NCBI GenBank assembly: GCA_024500155.1
Contig: CM044873.1
Span: 687,001 to 751,000 of the forward strand
Length of the DNA: 64,000 nucleotides
Origin: Chenopodium formosanum
Taxonomy: Eukaryota > Streptophyta > Magnoliopsida > Caryophyllales > Amaranthaceae
Reading direction: 5' to 3'
The position numbers and the translations under genes were made by a program. The notes under the pieces are model-generated. The model was not told where the DNA came from. It saw only the letters and a list, made by a program, of their open reading frames with translations, and made no database searches. Below, piece by piece: positions 44,026-55,753 of this stretch. Numbering within the stretch: position 1 is the stretch's first letter; every line of letters starts with the position of its first letter.

Positions 44026-47000
44026 TCACTGCTTATCACTGTTAGGTTGGAAGGCTCTGTTACATTCACTTGAAGATGACCATTTTCCACTTCCACTTGG
44101 GAGTAAAGACCATGCCAAAGCTGCACCACCGAGTGTAACGGCTGCAGGAACAATAATTGAGCCCCAAACCCACTTCTGTCTTATCCTTTTCTTCTGTCTT
44201 TCATGTCGTGCAATCTCTGAAAATAAACACACGAGAAAGCTCAGCATATCAGGACAATACTTAATGATATAATCTAGAAGCAGCACATAACTATTAAAAC
44301 CTCACATAAGCAACCAAGGGGAATTAATAAATAATCAAGTGCAATATTTTCTCCACAATGACAATTAATAGAAATGAGTCTTCAACATCAGCACAAATTC
44401 GCAAAGTATAGTACACATGATAATACACTGATATTAATACACATGAAAACCATCATAGGATGGTGCTTTGCAAATAAAAAAAATATTTAAAAAATTAAGA
44501 AAAAGAATATATTAAAAGAGATAGAGCTCCTCTATCTATCGTTCATAAAAAAAACTGAGACCGTGAGGATTTATGGAGTATTGATGCAACTGTTAGCAGA
44601 TAATGGGTTAAATGAAATTACTTTAGGCTGTATATTTTGGTTCATAGTATTAATCACTAATATAAACAGAGCTAATTCTGGATAATATACTACTTCCTGC
44701 ATCATGTTATGTAGTGTATCCCTCAGCACTGAGTAGGATAACTGATCCTATGCCAAATACTCCTACCATAAATCACACTATCTGTCGCATTATTGAATTT
44801 TCAAACAATTTGTAAAGCATACAATTTATAGCTTCACAATAATGAATCCTCACACATGGCGGAAACTATTGTATTCTTTTTCAAGAAGCTCAAGCTTAAA
44901 AGAGACAAAGAAATTGGATATAGAGCAGCACAAGAAAAGCCTCAAAACTAGGAATCAACAGCCACTTTCAGATTATCAATAAGCATAAGAGAAATGCAGC
45001 ACAATCATTAGATTGTCATTAAAACATAGCAACAACAGAAGCATAAGCAATGTAGTTCAGCATAACAAACGACAGGATAAAAAGTATCACATAATCATAA
45101 ATGACTAAAAGATGAGAACAACGCAACACAAAATGACTGGTGATCAGTCCATCACAATCATGTCAGGTTGACACAAGCTGGCCATATAGAAAACAAATGC
45201 AAGTTGAGACTCACCCATGGCTTCTTGGTTCCTCTGAGACATTTCGCGATTCATAGTCTCGTAATAATGCAATCTATCAGTCAGACGAGCAATCTCAAAG
45301 TTCTTCATTTCCAGCTGAGCTTCCATAACTGCTTCAGCTTCAGCCTTTGCAATCCCTCTCCCTATAGATTCTGACACAAAACGTGCCATTTGGATTTGTC
45401 GGCAAATTTCTTCAATAGGAGCAGTATCTGCTTGGCCATCTTCTGTCAACGCATTAAGATTTTCAGGAAGTGTCAAGCCAACAGCCCCTAACTTCTCCCG
45501 CAGCATTCGCCACAGTTGTTCCATATTCTGCAAGGCTTCTTCTGAGAGCTTTCTCTTTTCAATCTCCATCAACAAGGTCAGCCTCATTTCTCGTAGCTCG
45601 ATCTCAACCTCGTTAAGAGAACGCTGTGCTTGTAGCCCACTATCAGAAGAGAGTTCTAAAGCAAAAGGGGAAAAACAAACTATCAATACCATATGCTAGC
45701 TAATGCCAATAGCTTTTATGCAGATTTACAGCCACAACTGACAAGCTAAGCTAACAAAAAAGGGTACCATGCAATAATACATCCATCCTCCATTGAAATA
45801 ATAACATACAATACTTCATTTATACCATGGTTATTAGTTAATCACACGGTCACTATCAACCTATCTTCAATTGGCTGCTAGCTATGCATAATATTCCAGA
45901 GCGCAATAGCATTGCTCGTAAATTAATCAATCTGTATCTCAGACTAAATGACTACTTTGCAAAACCTACAAATAATAATCACCAAAGCAATCTGATATCT
46001 GTCATAGTTTAATCCCATGAACAATAACACAACTTTCAGCTCTTTTTCAAGCTTAATTGCTCCTAAATCAATGTAAAAAAGAGACCAAACTTATGGCTTC
46101 TTAAAACTAGATAACATATCCTCACTATAGCAACCACGGTGAAGATACCATTTTTCTTAAACCTAAAGATTGCAGCACCTAACTTTGATAATTTATTCAA
46201 TAGAATGTGTATCTTTCAACATAAAAGCTTCAAATAACTCCCCCTTCTACAAAAAGTAAGTCAGATCATTATCACTATAAACTACCGTTGTTCTATATTA
46301 CAGAATTATAGAGCTTATTGTAAGAAAAAGCCATGATTAAGCAATAAATTTACCAAAAACAAAACAGTGGGACCAATCTTAACACCCCATTTTATCATTT
46401 CTCCCTAATTTACCTTTGCATTACTAAACTAAACAAAGTAGGACCATAGGATAATGCTAATTCTACAGCATCATGCTCAATAAAACAGAATCACATACAA
46501 AAACCCAAAAATTTATGAAAATTTGGAAAAAAAAAGTTTACCTTCCCAAGCATCATAAAACTCTCCTCCTCCCATGGGGGTGTTACCTCTAGCCGACCTC
46601 TCACCACCGTAATCCTCGCTATCAGCCGAAGCCGAAAAACTCAAAGATTCCTGGGGGTCATAGAAATCTTCACTCTCACAATTCTCTCTCACCAAAACAT
46701 CCCCATTAACTTCAGCTTTCTCAGCCTCAATCTCGGCCACCAACCCATCATCATTCAATCCATTAACAACCAATTCATCATCAAACTTCTCAATTTTCGC
46801 CTCGATAGAAACATTTTCCTCCGAATGACTTCTTACATGCCCCCCTTCCAAAGCAACAGCAGCCTCCGCCACTACGCTCTGGTCAGAGAGGCTCTTGAGC
46901 AAGCGCGGGCCCCGCCTTTTGTGGTTGATAAGAAAAGGAGAAGAGGGAGGAAATGAAGAGGTAGCTGAGTCAGGGATAGGTGTTGGTTCTGGTGTAGCGT

Positions 47001-47241
47001 AAAGCGACGGATGTATCTGCGGTCTTGCCGACGGCGGCGGCGGAGTCGCCGGAGATGAGGTGGAGTTCAGACGACGAAGCTGAGGATGCGTCGGTGGTAT
47101 ATCCTTCCTTCTAGAAGATGATTTGAGAACCGGTAACGACGTCGTATTGCGTGAAACATCTAAAATGTTGGTAGACGACGTCGTTTTGGAAGCTCCTGGT
47201 TCCAGAAACCGATCGAATTGTATTGCTGCGAAGGTTGGCAT
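44026..47241 (-). CDS. Coiled-coil protein with C-terminal membrane segment, unknown function
   Basis: Exons: 46542-47241, 45215-45655, 44026-44216. They join to 443 residues. A 5' UTR intron (47258-47385) is suggested by clean splice signals. Residues 1-235 are low-complexity, Ser/Pro-rich then acidic. Residues ~240-385 are helical and charged (EIELREMRLTLLMEIEKRKL, IARLTDRLHYYETMNREMSQ), consistent with a coiled coil. Near the C-terminus a basic patch (RHERQKKRIRQK) precedes one hydrophobic segment (VWGSIIVPAAVTLGGAALAW), as in tail-anchored proteins. No catalytic motif is seen. From memory it resembles the family of At5g66480/At3g50910, which would fit the local gene order; that name is inference. 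Confidence 0.85.
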
Positions 47242-48123
47242 CGTCTGATTCCAATCTCTGCGATTTCAAAACCAAATTAATCAATCAAAAATTCAATCGA
47301 AATCTGGAAAATTCGAGAAGAAGATGATTGATTCAATTGAAGAAAAAAATTGAAGAATCTGAGATTGAATCTGGAGAAATCTAACCTGGGTTTTCGGAGG
47401 AGAGAGAAAGTGAAAATGGAGGGGATTTGAAATGAAAGAGAACCCTAGAGAAAGAGGAAAAGGCGGTGAGAAGAAGAAGAGGGAAAGAGGGTTGAAAACG
47501 ACGCGTTTTGATTCTCCTTAACTTTTGGAGGTGTTTGTGTGTTTCTTCTTCTGTTGTTGGCTTTTGAATGTTTGTTTAATTTTAAAAGAGAAGAAGGTTC
47601 TGGGTCTGAAAAGACGAAATTACCCTTAAGTGGGAAATAAAGGAGAGAAGAAATGAGAAGGGTAAAAAAGGGGGTTTTGGTGAGGTAATAAATAAAGGAA
47701 GGAGACTTGGGGAAAAAGACAAGAAAATGTGGATGACGTCAGAAATGAAACGGTGTCGTGTACTCGTGTTGAAGGGGTTTTGGGTTGGGGTAGATTAGAA
47801 TCTTGAGTGTTGGGTGGAATCTTGAGCGAAAAGAAAGTGAGTCACGATATTTTTGTGAGAGGGAAAAAGCCCCCAACATTTTAATTTAATTTAATTTAAT
47901 TTTTTAAATAATTTTGAATTATTAAAAGAAAATACTAGAAAGTGTGAGGTCCAACAAGAAGTAGGTGGCAGCATTAGGTTCCTTCAAATTTTTAAATTTT
48001 AAGGAATGAGTATGTATATTTCCACGTTTTGAATATTTGACTAAGCTATGAATTTTTTATTTATACTTTTAAATACAGAGTATTTTGAGTCGTACACTCG
48101 TACTTTTATTTTGGAATATTATA

Positions 48124-48441
48124 CTCCCTTCGTCCCCTTTTGATAGTCCCTTATGGGCAAATTTTAGTCCCAAAATGTTCACCCCATTTGCTTTTTCCAA
48201 CAACCATTAATATTATTTTTTTAGCAAAATTCCCTCTAATTTGCAACAATACTTGTGCAAATTTAAATTTCCCTTGTAAATTTTTTTTTCCAATATACTT
48301 TTATTACTTTCTTTCTCTACTTTTTGGCATACCCAATGTTAATTTACTTTTTCAATGTACTTAAACTACTCTTATTTGTGTTTATTAATTAATTCCCGTG
48401 AAAAATGCCCATAAACGACTATCAAATGGGGACGGAGGGAG
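48124..48441. mobile_element. Stowaway MITE (318 bp)
   Basis: Ends CTCCCTTCGTCCCCTTTTGA and (right) TCAAATGGGGACGGAGGGAG are inverted copies flanked by TA. The interior is AT-rich and non-coding. Confidence 0.9.
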
Positions 48442-48932
48442 TATTAAAATACGTTGTTAAATAAGCCATATTTGACTTTTCATTTTTCCATGGGCTATTT
48501 GCCTATTTCTATAATTATTTTTAAATCGAATTTATAAGTAAACTACTCGCATTTTTTTTTTTTTTTTTGTCTAATTTCCTTTCTTTAAGTGTTTATACAT
48601 ATATTGAATTTAGGCGGTTTATATCAATTTATTTCATACATTCTATAAAATTAAACAACTAATTACATATAATCTTTACGGAATATAAATTACAAAACTA
48701 ATTACATATAGTCTTTACGGAGTATGAATTACATATTTATATGTAATGTCAGAGTATAAAACAAAAAAAGGGCCCAATTTTTTGTGCTGTAAGAGTCAAA
48801 TTTTGACTCCATAAGTTAGACTTACCATTTGTATCTTTAGTATACATCTTTACAAAGAATTGTCCATAACTTTTTCTTATAAGGAATGATCATGACAAAT
48901 TCTTCGTTCTTGAGTTAAAGCAAATGGATGTA

Positions 48933-49122
48933 GGGCATGTTCATATTTACTTAATTTTAGTTCAATTCAATTCAGCTCTAATCAGTTCAGTTCAGCTCCT
49001 AATTTCCTTCTCTCATAAAATATTCATTTCAGCTCAATTCAGTTCAGCTCCAATCAGTTCAGCTCCAATCATCAGTTCAGTTCAGTTCAGTTCAGCTCAG
49101 TTTAGTAAATATGAACATGCCC
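48933..49122. mobile_element. TTCAG-rich MITE, copy a (190 bp)
   Basis: Ends GGGCATGTTCATATTTACT and AGTAAATATGAACATGCCC are exact inverted repeats flanked by GTA. The interior is largely TTCAG/CTCAG pentamers such as AGTTCAGTTCAGCTC. Confidence 0.88.
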
Positions 49123-50084
49123 GTAGATGAAGTTTAACGAAATCCTCAATGAGCATGTATATTGATTCAAGATTCAGCCCAACTTATAATAATATTAATG
49201 AGCAGGCTCTAATTAAGTTCTAACAAAGCTCAAGTTAAATAATGATTGAAAGGTTGTTTGAGATCAAGCTATCTCAAACACTAACAATCTTCTCAAACTA
49301 AATTTAAACAAAATAAAAATTATTTTGATTTGTTTGTAGTTGTAGTTGCTCATGCAAACTAATTGAGGAACTTTGTTAGAGTTGACTTGTAATCATCTTT
49401 CTGGATTATTACGTGGTGACATGGTTGTGGTCTTATGGACAAAGGTTGGTGGTATTCCTAGTAGCAGGTATGTTGCAATTGTTTCAATTTTGGTATAATT
49501 AATAAATTTGAAGGTTCAACAATTAAGTTTTCTTTGTTACAATTATGCGTGGCATCATAGCATTTGTAGTTGTTACAGTATTGTTTACTCAGTATTGTAT
49601 GGTACATCATACATGATGCAAATTGAAATCAAAGATCCCTAAAATAATACAACAAGCAATGAAAGGTATTACCATAACACACATACATCATGGCAAAGCT
49701 TAAATAAGTTAAAAGTTATCCCTTGGAAAATTTCAAATGTTGAGATTGCTTAAGATTGCTTAACTTTCTCTTATTGACCAATTTGTTATACATTCGATTT
49801 GACTTTGGGTATAATTGTACAATATATAAAATTAGTTGCAATTGTCAAGGTGATAGTGATTTTAAATGTATTCAAATGATATACATCATATAAGCTAGAA
49901 AAAAAATTGGGTAACTAATTATCGTAACTTACTTGACCTATAATAATGTTTAGTATGATGAAAAGTACGTTGAGATCATCCAAAAATCAAAAAAAAAACA
50001 TTGCCTTTCTTTTAACTGAAGAAATAAAATCAAAGCGTCAATATATATAGTGTTGCTAGTTAGCTAGAATGTTAAACAAGCTAA

Positions 50085-50316
50085 GGGCCTGTTCACATTT
50101 ACTAAAATGAGCTGAACTGAACTGTTTGGAGCTGAACTGAATTGAATTGATTGGAGCTGGACTGAACTGAACTGAGCTGAAATGAATATTTTATGAGAGA
50201 GGAAAATTAAGAGCTGAACTGAACTGATTGGAGCTAAGCTGAACTGAACTGTACTGAACTGATTAGAGCTTAACTGAAATGAACTGAACTGATATTAAGT
50301 AAATGTGAACAGGCCC
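50085..50316. mobile_element. TTCAG-rich MITE, copy b (232 bp)
   Basis: Ends GGGCCTGTTCACATTTACT and AGTAAATGTGAACAGGCCC are exact inverted repeats flanked by TAA. The interior is made of CTGAA pentamers, the same family as copy a in opposite orientation. A Stowaway MITE starts 10 bases to the right. Confidence 0.88.
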
Positions 50317-50325
50317 TAAGTCATA

Positions 50326-50575
50326 CTTCCTCCGTTTTCTTTTACTTGCAACACTTCCCTGAAAAGGAAATGTCACAATACTTGCAACACACTATAAAAG
50401 GAAAGTTACTTTAGGGAAATAGAGTACTATATCCCTTATTTAAAGTACATGAGCCACTAAATTACACTCCTAACAATCACTCATCCTATTTTAAAGTTTA
50501 TTATATCATGTAAACCCTAACTTTCTTAATTACTGCGTTAAATGGTGTGTTGCATCTAATAGAAAATGGAGGAAG
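50326..50575. mobile_element. Stowaway MITE (250 bp)
   Basis: Ends CTTCCTCCGTTTTCTTTTAC and (right) CTAATAGAAAATGGAGGAAG are inverted copies flanked by TA. Both ends also carry GCAACAC or its complement. Confidence 0.85.
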
Positions 50576-51501
50576 TATATAGTTATTCATTATTACTCTT
50601 GAGTTAGAAGTTTTTTTTTGACGGGAAGTTAGAAGTTGCATATGGGAAATGAAGAATGTTAGTGGGAAGAGAAGACATACAGAAAATGTTGAGTGAAAAG
50701 CCAACGACAGCATATAGTTGGAACTTGGAAGTCACCAAATTAAAGAAGAGCACATGCAAATTCACATCAAAGTAGCACTACTCACCGACCTTGTTTGTCA
50801 AAATTCTTGAAACTCCATACTACAGTCCATACCATATTGTCCAAATGGCTTATTATATTGCTGCAAAAAACAGGATAATCATAGTTCAAAAAAATGGCTA
50901 TAGCTAAGCTAAACCAAATCAAGTGTTCTTGGTTGCAAGTAACTACAAGAAATTTGTGTCTTAAATCATCCTGAAAAGTTATAATCAAACCATTAAGCCA
51001 CGACTTAAAGTTTTAGACTGACTCTGTTATTTTTATCGTTGCACCTAGCTTATTTTTGCTCAAAAGACTTAATTTTGATGAAATTTTCTTTACTTTTGCT
51101 GTAACTAATGAGTTTGTGAATAAGTCAAACAGAGCAAAGTTTGAATTAATCAGCCACTCAGACTGCTAATTGGTGTCTCCGTGTAATGCCACACTAAGGC
51201 CAAGATTGAAATTATTGACAATGACAACTTTTTTTTTTTTTTTTTTTTTTTTTTGTAATACGAATATAGATACTATTTACAACATAGTTAACCTTAATTC
51301 ACTACAAAACCTGGGCTCTGATAAACAGTTGAATTAAGTAAAGGCAAACCTATAGAATATTAGAATTCATAAAATTGTTGCTCTACTTTTTCAACCAATA
51401 AAAGCAACAAAAACTCCCAGTATGTACACACTAAGAAAATAAAAATTTGAAGCAACAAATGAAATAAGAGTACCATCCATAACAAAGTTAATAGTCCATA
51501 T

Positions 51502-51927
51502 TCACTTGTAATAGATTGCAGGTGAATTGGTATCCTTGTTCCACACCCCTCCTTCCTTCAAATACTCTATATACCGCGAAAAATCCGGTTTCGCCGTCAT
51601 CTTCTTCTTCCTCCACTTTCCATCAAACAAACTAAACACAGGATGACTCTTGCCACTTTTTTTACTTTTTGCTGGCTGTTGTTGTTTTGGCTTAGAGTTT
51701 TTCCCTAGATGACCCGTTTCGAAGTCGAGTTTCTTAGACGATGACCCGAATAACATGCTAGCAGGAACACTTGTAACCCTCTTTAATACAGCATGATCTG
51801 CACCACCAACACCACCAGTACCAGCACAACTATAATCATTGGCACCAATCGTATTAGTCTCGTCTAATAGCCGATCATACCCGTCTCGACGACTTCTTCT
51901 AGTGCTCAAAGCTCTAAACAAAGCCAT
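51502..51927 (-). CDS. Small basic plant protein, unknown function
   Basis: An intronless frame of 141 residues from MALFRALSTRRSRRDGYDRL; an upstream in-frame methionine at 51966 would add 13 residues. I prefer the inner start because MALFRA plus a basic stretch looks like a conserved opening. It has a Lys-rich middle (KPKQQQPAKSKKSGKSHPVF), a tract KWRKKKMTAKPDFSRYIEYL, and the ending GGVWNKDTNSPAIYYK. No enzyme motif, signal peptide or membrane segment is visible. From memory it is like the uncharacterised At5g66490/At3g50900 family, which would extend the conserved gene order. Codon use and length suggest a real gene. Confidence 0.75.
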   Translation of the reverse strand: MALFRALSTRRSRRDGYDRLLDETNTIGANDYSCAGTGGVGGADHAVLKRVTSVPASMLFGSSSKKLDFETGHLGKNSKPKQQQPAKSKKSGKSHPVFSLFDGKWRKKKMTAKPDFSRYIEYLKEGGVWNKDTNSPAIYYK

Positions 51928-54900
51928 TATTATTAAACTTGTGACTTTGGTGTTGTTCTTAGACAATTTTTTGGTAAATTGTCTGAAAACACCAAAATGT
52001 TGTAGGTAGAGAAATGAAAAGATACAAGAAAATGGATAAGTGGGTGAAATATATCATACTATCATATAAGGGGGGTTTGATAAAATATTATATGCATAAA
52101 CTTTGGTCGTATTTGGTATGCTAGTTAAAATTAAATATAGTTAGGGCCCTTAGATCATCCAAATTTGACTTATTGTAAATTTGTAATGTTGTGGACAACT
52201 AATGTGAAGAAATACTACATTTATCCTAGTGACAAAGATAGCATGGGAAAATCATGTATGACCCACATTTAAGTATGTATGCAATTAATTTAATTGAATT
52301 TTGTCAAAGTTAGTATAAAAAGGGAAAAGGAAGAGAAAAAAAGCATGAAGTTGGAGTAGAGTTGTTGGGGAGGATTAGTAGTGGGTAGATATATTAGTAT
52401 TAGTTTAATTTTGAGTTTAGACTTGTTCATAGTAATTAGGAAACAAACACAGACAATAATAGGAGTATTAAATTAGAGTACTTGTGAAAGTAATGATTAT
52501 ATCATTTAAATTAATAATGGAGTGATGTTTGCTGATTTTATTTTTTTTAATTACCAAAAGAATGCTGATTCATATAAGCAAGTTGGAATGCAGGGGGGAG
52601 ATGCAAGAAAAAAGTCGGCCATAGAAGCCAATTTTACCAAATTGAGCAGCAGCCTATGATCAGAAGAGTAGCTATGTTGGATTTTGTGTTTTCGCCTAGA
52701 AGTTAGATGATGTAGTAAATTAATCCGAGTCAAGTTTTAATCGAGTAGCTTTTAATTCAAATTGTTCACAAATTAAGACAATTTGATTGTTGAGTTGTGG
52801 TTTATTTTATTTTCTTTTCTTATTTTATTGTGAAATAACATTAATGAATACACAATCCACACTTTATGGGTGAAAGTGAAACTCCTTACTAAGTCAACAC
52901 TATCATTAGAAAGTTACAAGCCATTTGTTTGATCTACCTATACAAAAAAAAATCCCATTTTGGTAAAGATTTTCCATCACACATCAATTATACTTCTCCT
53001 AATAGACTACTATTTCTACCATGCTCTCATTAGATGTTACCATAACAATTTTCTCTTTTCATGTTCGATTTTGATTCGATTATACCTAAGTTCTTCCTAA
53101 TCTTTGAATCACATATAATATGATCAGTTGATCACTTGTACTTTACTTTGAACTTAGAAGTGGACTTGGTCATAATTAATAAAGATGCATGATTACTTTG
53201 TCAGCTTCCTTTGGTGTTTAATTTATAAAAATAATGGTGAAATGCTCAGCGATTTGTTCAATACCCATTTCATATTAATATCATACTTCATACAAAAAAG
53301 CTATCATATGATAGTAGCAGGTTTGACTTTAGAGAGTTGATGTATGGGAAAAGTTCACATAGGCCACACACGTAAATGAATAGCCTTTTGCTAAATACCT
53401 GGTCTCAAAGAACTCTTATATACGAAAACTCTTAGCTAGACATTTTTGTCATAAATTTTAGGTGCGTGGAAGAAACATGAAAAACGATACAATTTCCAAA
53501 ATTAAATGCATATTGATCGACTTAATGAAAATGAAATAGGTACTCAACCCCCCACACCTCTATTAAAGGTTGGAGGTTCGACTCTCACCTTCCTACCGGA
53601 AAGGGTGTCACAAGGTAAGATGTCCGGTTGCCAACCTTTGATTTGGGTTATCGCCAAATGCCAATTGATTTAGATCTCTCCTTCCGCCTCAACACTGGAA
53701 GTGATGTTGCCCTCCCAAAGTCCCAATGTCCCAAGGCAACAAGGCAACAAATAACCAAACAAGATAAATGATGAAAACTCTATTTCAATTCGCCAAAACA
53801 AGGGAAAGAAGTCATATTGCTCTCAACACATTCCTATATTACATTTTTACTAGACCTATATGCACACAAAAATAATTTTTTTAAACTTCAGGAAACTCAT
53901 ACTACTTTACACATTAACATCAGAAGAAAATACTGTATAAATTAAGATGTTCTACTCCATGTGTCTTTTTAGGCCGACACCAAACTTAGAAATGCATCAT
54001 GAAATCAGACAAATGGATTAGTGTGACTTACTACATAAAATAATCAGATAGTAGAAAGAGTAAGGAAATCAATTACTTATCCTAGTGGTATACATAAAGC
54101 TGGGTCTAATAATTGTCATGGAAAGTTATGATTTTTTCTTTCATGCTATCACCCAATTTTTGAATTTTTATTCTTATCTTCCGGCAAAGATCACATGACT
54201 GTGATTATACTTTGAGATGGAGATATCATGTCTCCCCAAACCCCATCATGCCAGAAGTGATATTGTCACATCCATGCACATGAGGTGGTGTTCAAATCCC
54301 CGACGATAGAGCCCAAAGGTAAATGTACCGAAAACTCACTGGTTTCAGTCAGATTGGCATTAGTGGCATATACGAGGAGGCCCAGGTTAATAACTGTGCG
54401 AAACTTGAGATGTTTATAACAGGGCATTTTCGTACATTCACTTCAAAAGTAAGGGTTAAAAAGTCTTAAGGCAAAATTGATACTTAACTGCTGTTATGTT
54501 TGCCGTTACCTTGCTTTGCTTAACCATGATTACTTACTGTCACACCTACCCAAACACATCACGTGTCTTCTTCTTCTTCTTCTTCAACTTTCCATTGAAT
54601 TTCTCTCTCCTCCCTCACAATAAGTACCCACCATTGCACCATGAAACACGAGCAAGTAAAGCACAACCAGCACCTCCTTTGAAAAGGGAAGGAAGGCCAG
54701 AAGCAAGTAGTCCGTCATTAAAATTCCAAGCTAAAGGTGCATAACCACAACTAACATACACCAACCTTAACCCATCTTTTCCGGCGGCCATTTCACGGCT
54801 TCGCCGCTAAATTTAACGAAAACCCTAAGAATACAGAAGAAATTAAGGATATGGTTAACCCTAAAGGATAGGCGTTTTTCGTTTTCTTGTGCTTTCCCTC

Positions 54901-55753
54901 CTCCATTGAAGTTGCTAGATTGAGAAATTGAAATTCTATGATCAACGACTAATACTAAATTGTGAAACTGAAATTCGATAATTAACTGGGTATTTGATAA
55001 AATTCGATAGTGGAGAGGAAACTCAAAGGCCGCTTCAATGGGGTACTATGGCGGGGAGAGAGAGAAAACTCAAGGCTGCTTCAATGGAGTACTATGGCAG
55101 CTACAAGGAGAGACAAACAGTAATTCTAGAGGTAGTAAAGGCTTAACTCAAGTATAATTACCGTGATTGGGAGTGAGAGTTACTGTGGTTAGGAGTGTGA
55201 GTTACCCAGGTACTACATTAACGGACGCTTGTAATATGCCGTTAGATTGTTTGTTTGTGCACATGGCAAATGTCAGATACTTTAGTGTACTTTATTATTG
55301 TTTATTGGCTACGCACAAATCCCAATGCAATTTTATTACAAAAATGCCATGTTATAAACTTGGTTTGTTTCGCACAGTTATAAACTTGTATTTCCTCGGC
55401 ATATACTTCGTATATAGCAAGAATTAGAAATCTAGCTTGGAACATAATATAGTACTCCGTACATAGCAAGGGAGCTACAGGAAGATATGAGCTACTTCTA
55501 TTGCCTTCAAAATGAATATATGTAGAACTCATAAGCATAATCACCTGATACTTTTGTGTGATCCCAAACCAGATAAGAATTAGCGGCAAATGCACCTTAA
55601 ACCTGTGCTTGTGCTTCTTTCCTTCTGTGAAACAGCACAGATCAGCTTCTACATTTTAAACATATCTTCACAAGACTGATGGCTATACATATATATACAC
55701 ACTATCAAAAGTATAAATACCAAATACATAGCCTTGGCTCTTAATAGCCTACT
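51928..55753. other. Intergenic DNA between the small protein and the auxilin-like gene
   Basis: No gene is supported. A short GC-richer patch at about 54600-54840 is open on both strands (58 codons on the minus strand from about 54792) but resembles nothing I know. At 53560-53640 the words GGAGGTTCGACTCTCACC recall a tRNA-derived SINE head without other SINE marks. The first bases upstream of 55754 are probably 3' UTR of the auxilin-like gene. Confidence 0.45.

Larger units (their letters stand above)
47242..51501. other. MITE-rich intergenic DNA
   Basis: It holds the 5' UTR and promoter of the coiled-coil gene (to about 47500), four MITEs listed separately, a tandem ~40-bp duplication at 48650-48735 (AACTAATTACATATA twice) and a poly-T tract at 51229-51254. 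I find no gene. Confidence 0.6.

Noticed and set aside
45656..45692. Independent start of a coiled-coil gene at 45692
   Set aside because: The methionine lies in an intron. A clean acceptor at 45655 joins the exon in frame to the upstream exon ending at 46542.
54496..54840. Short frames on both strands near 54.6 kb
   Set aside because: There is no recognisable domain, no splice partner and no clear homology; too weak to call a gene.
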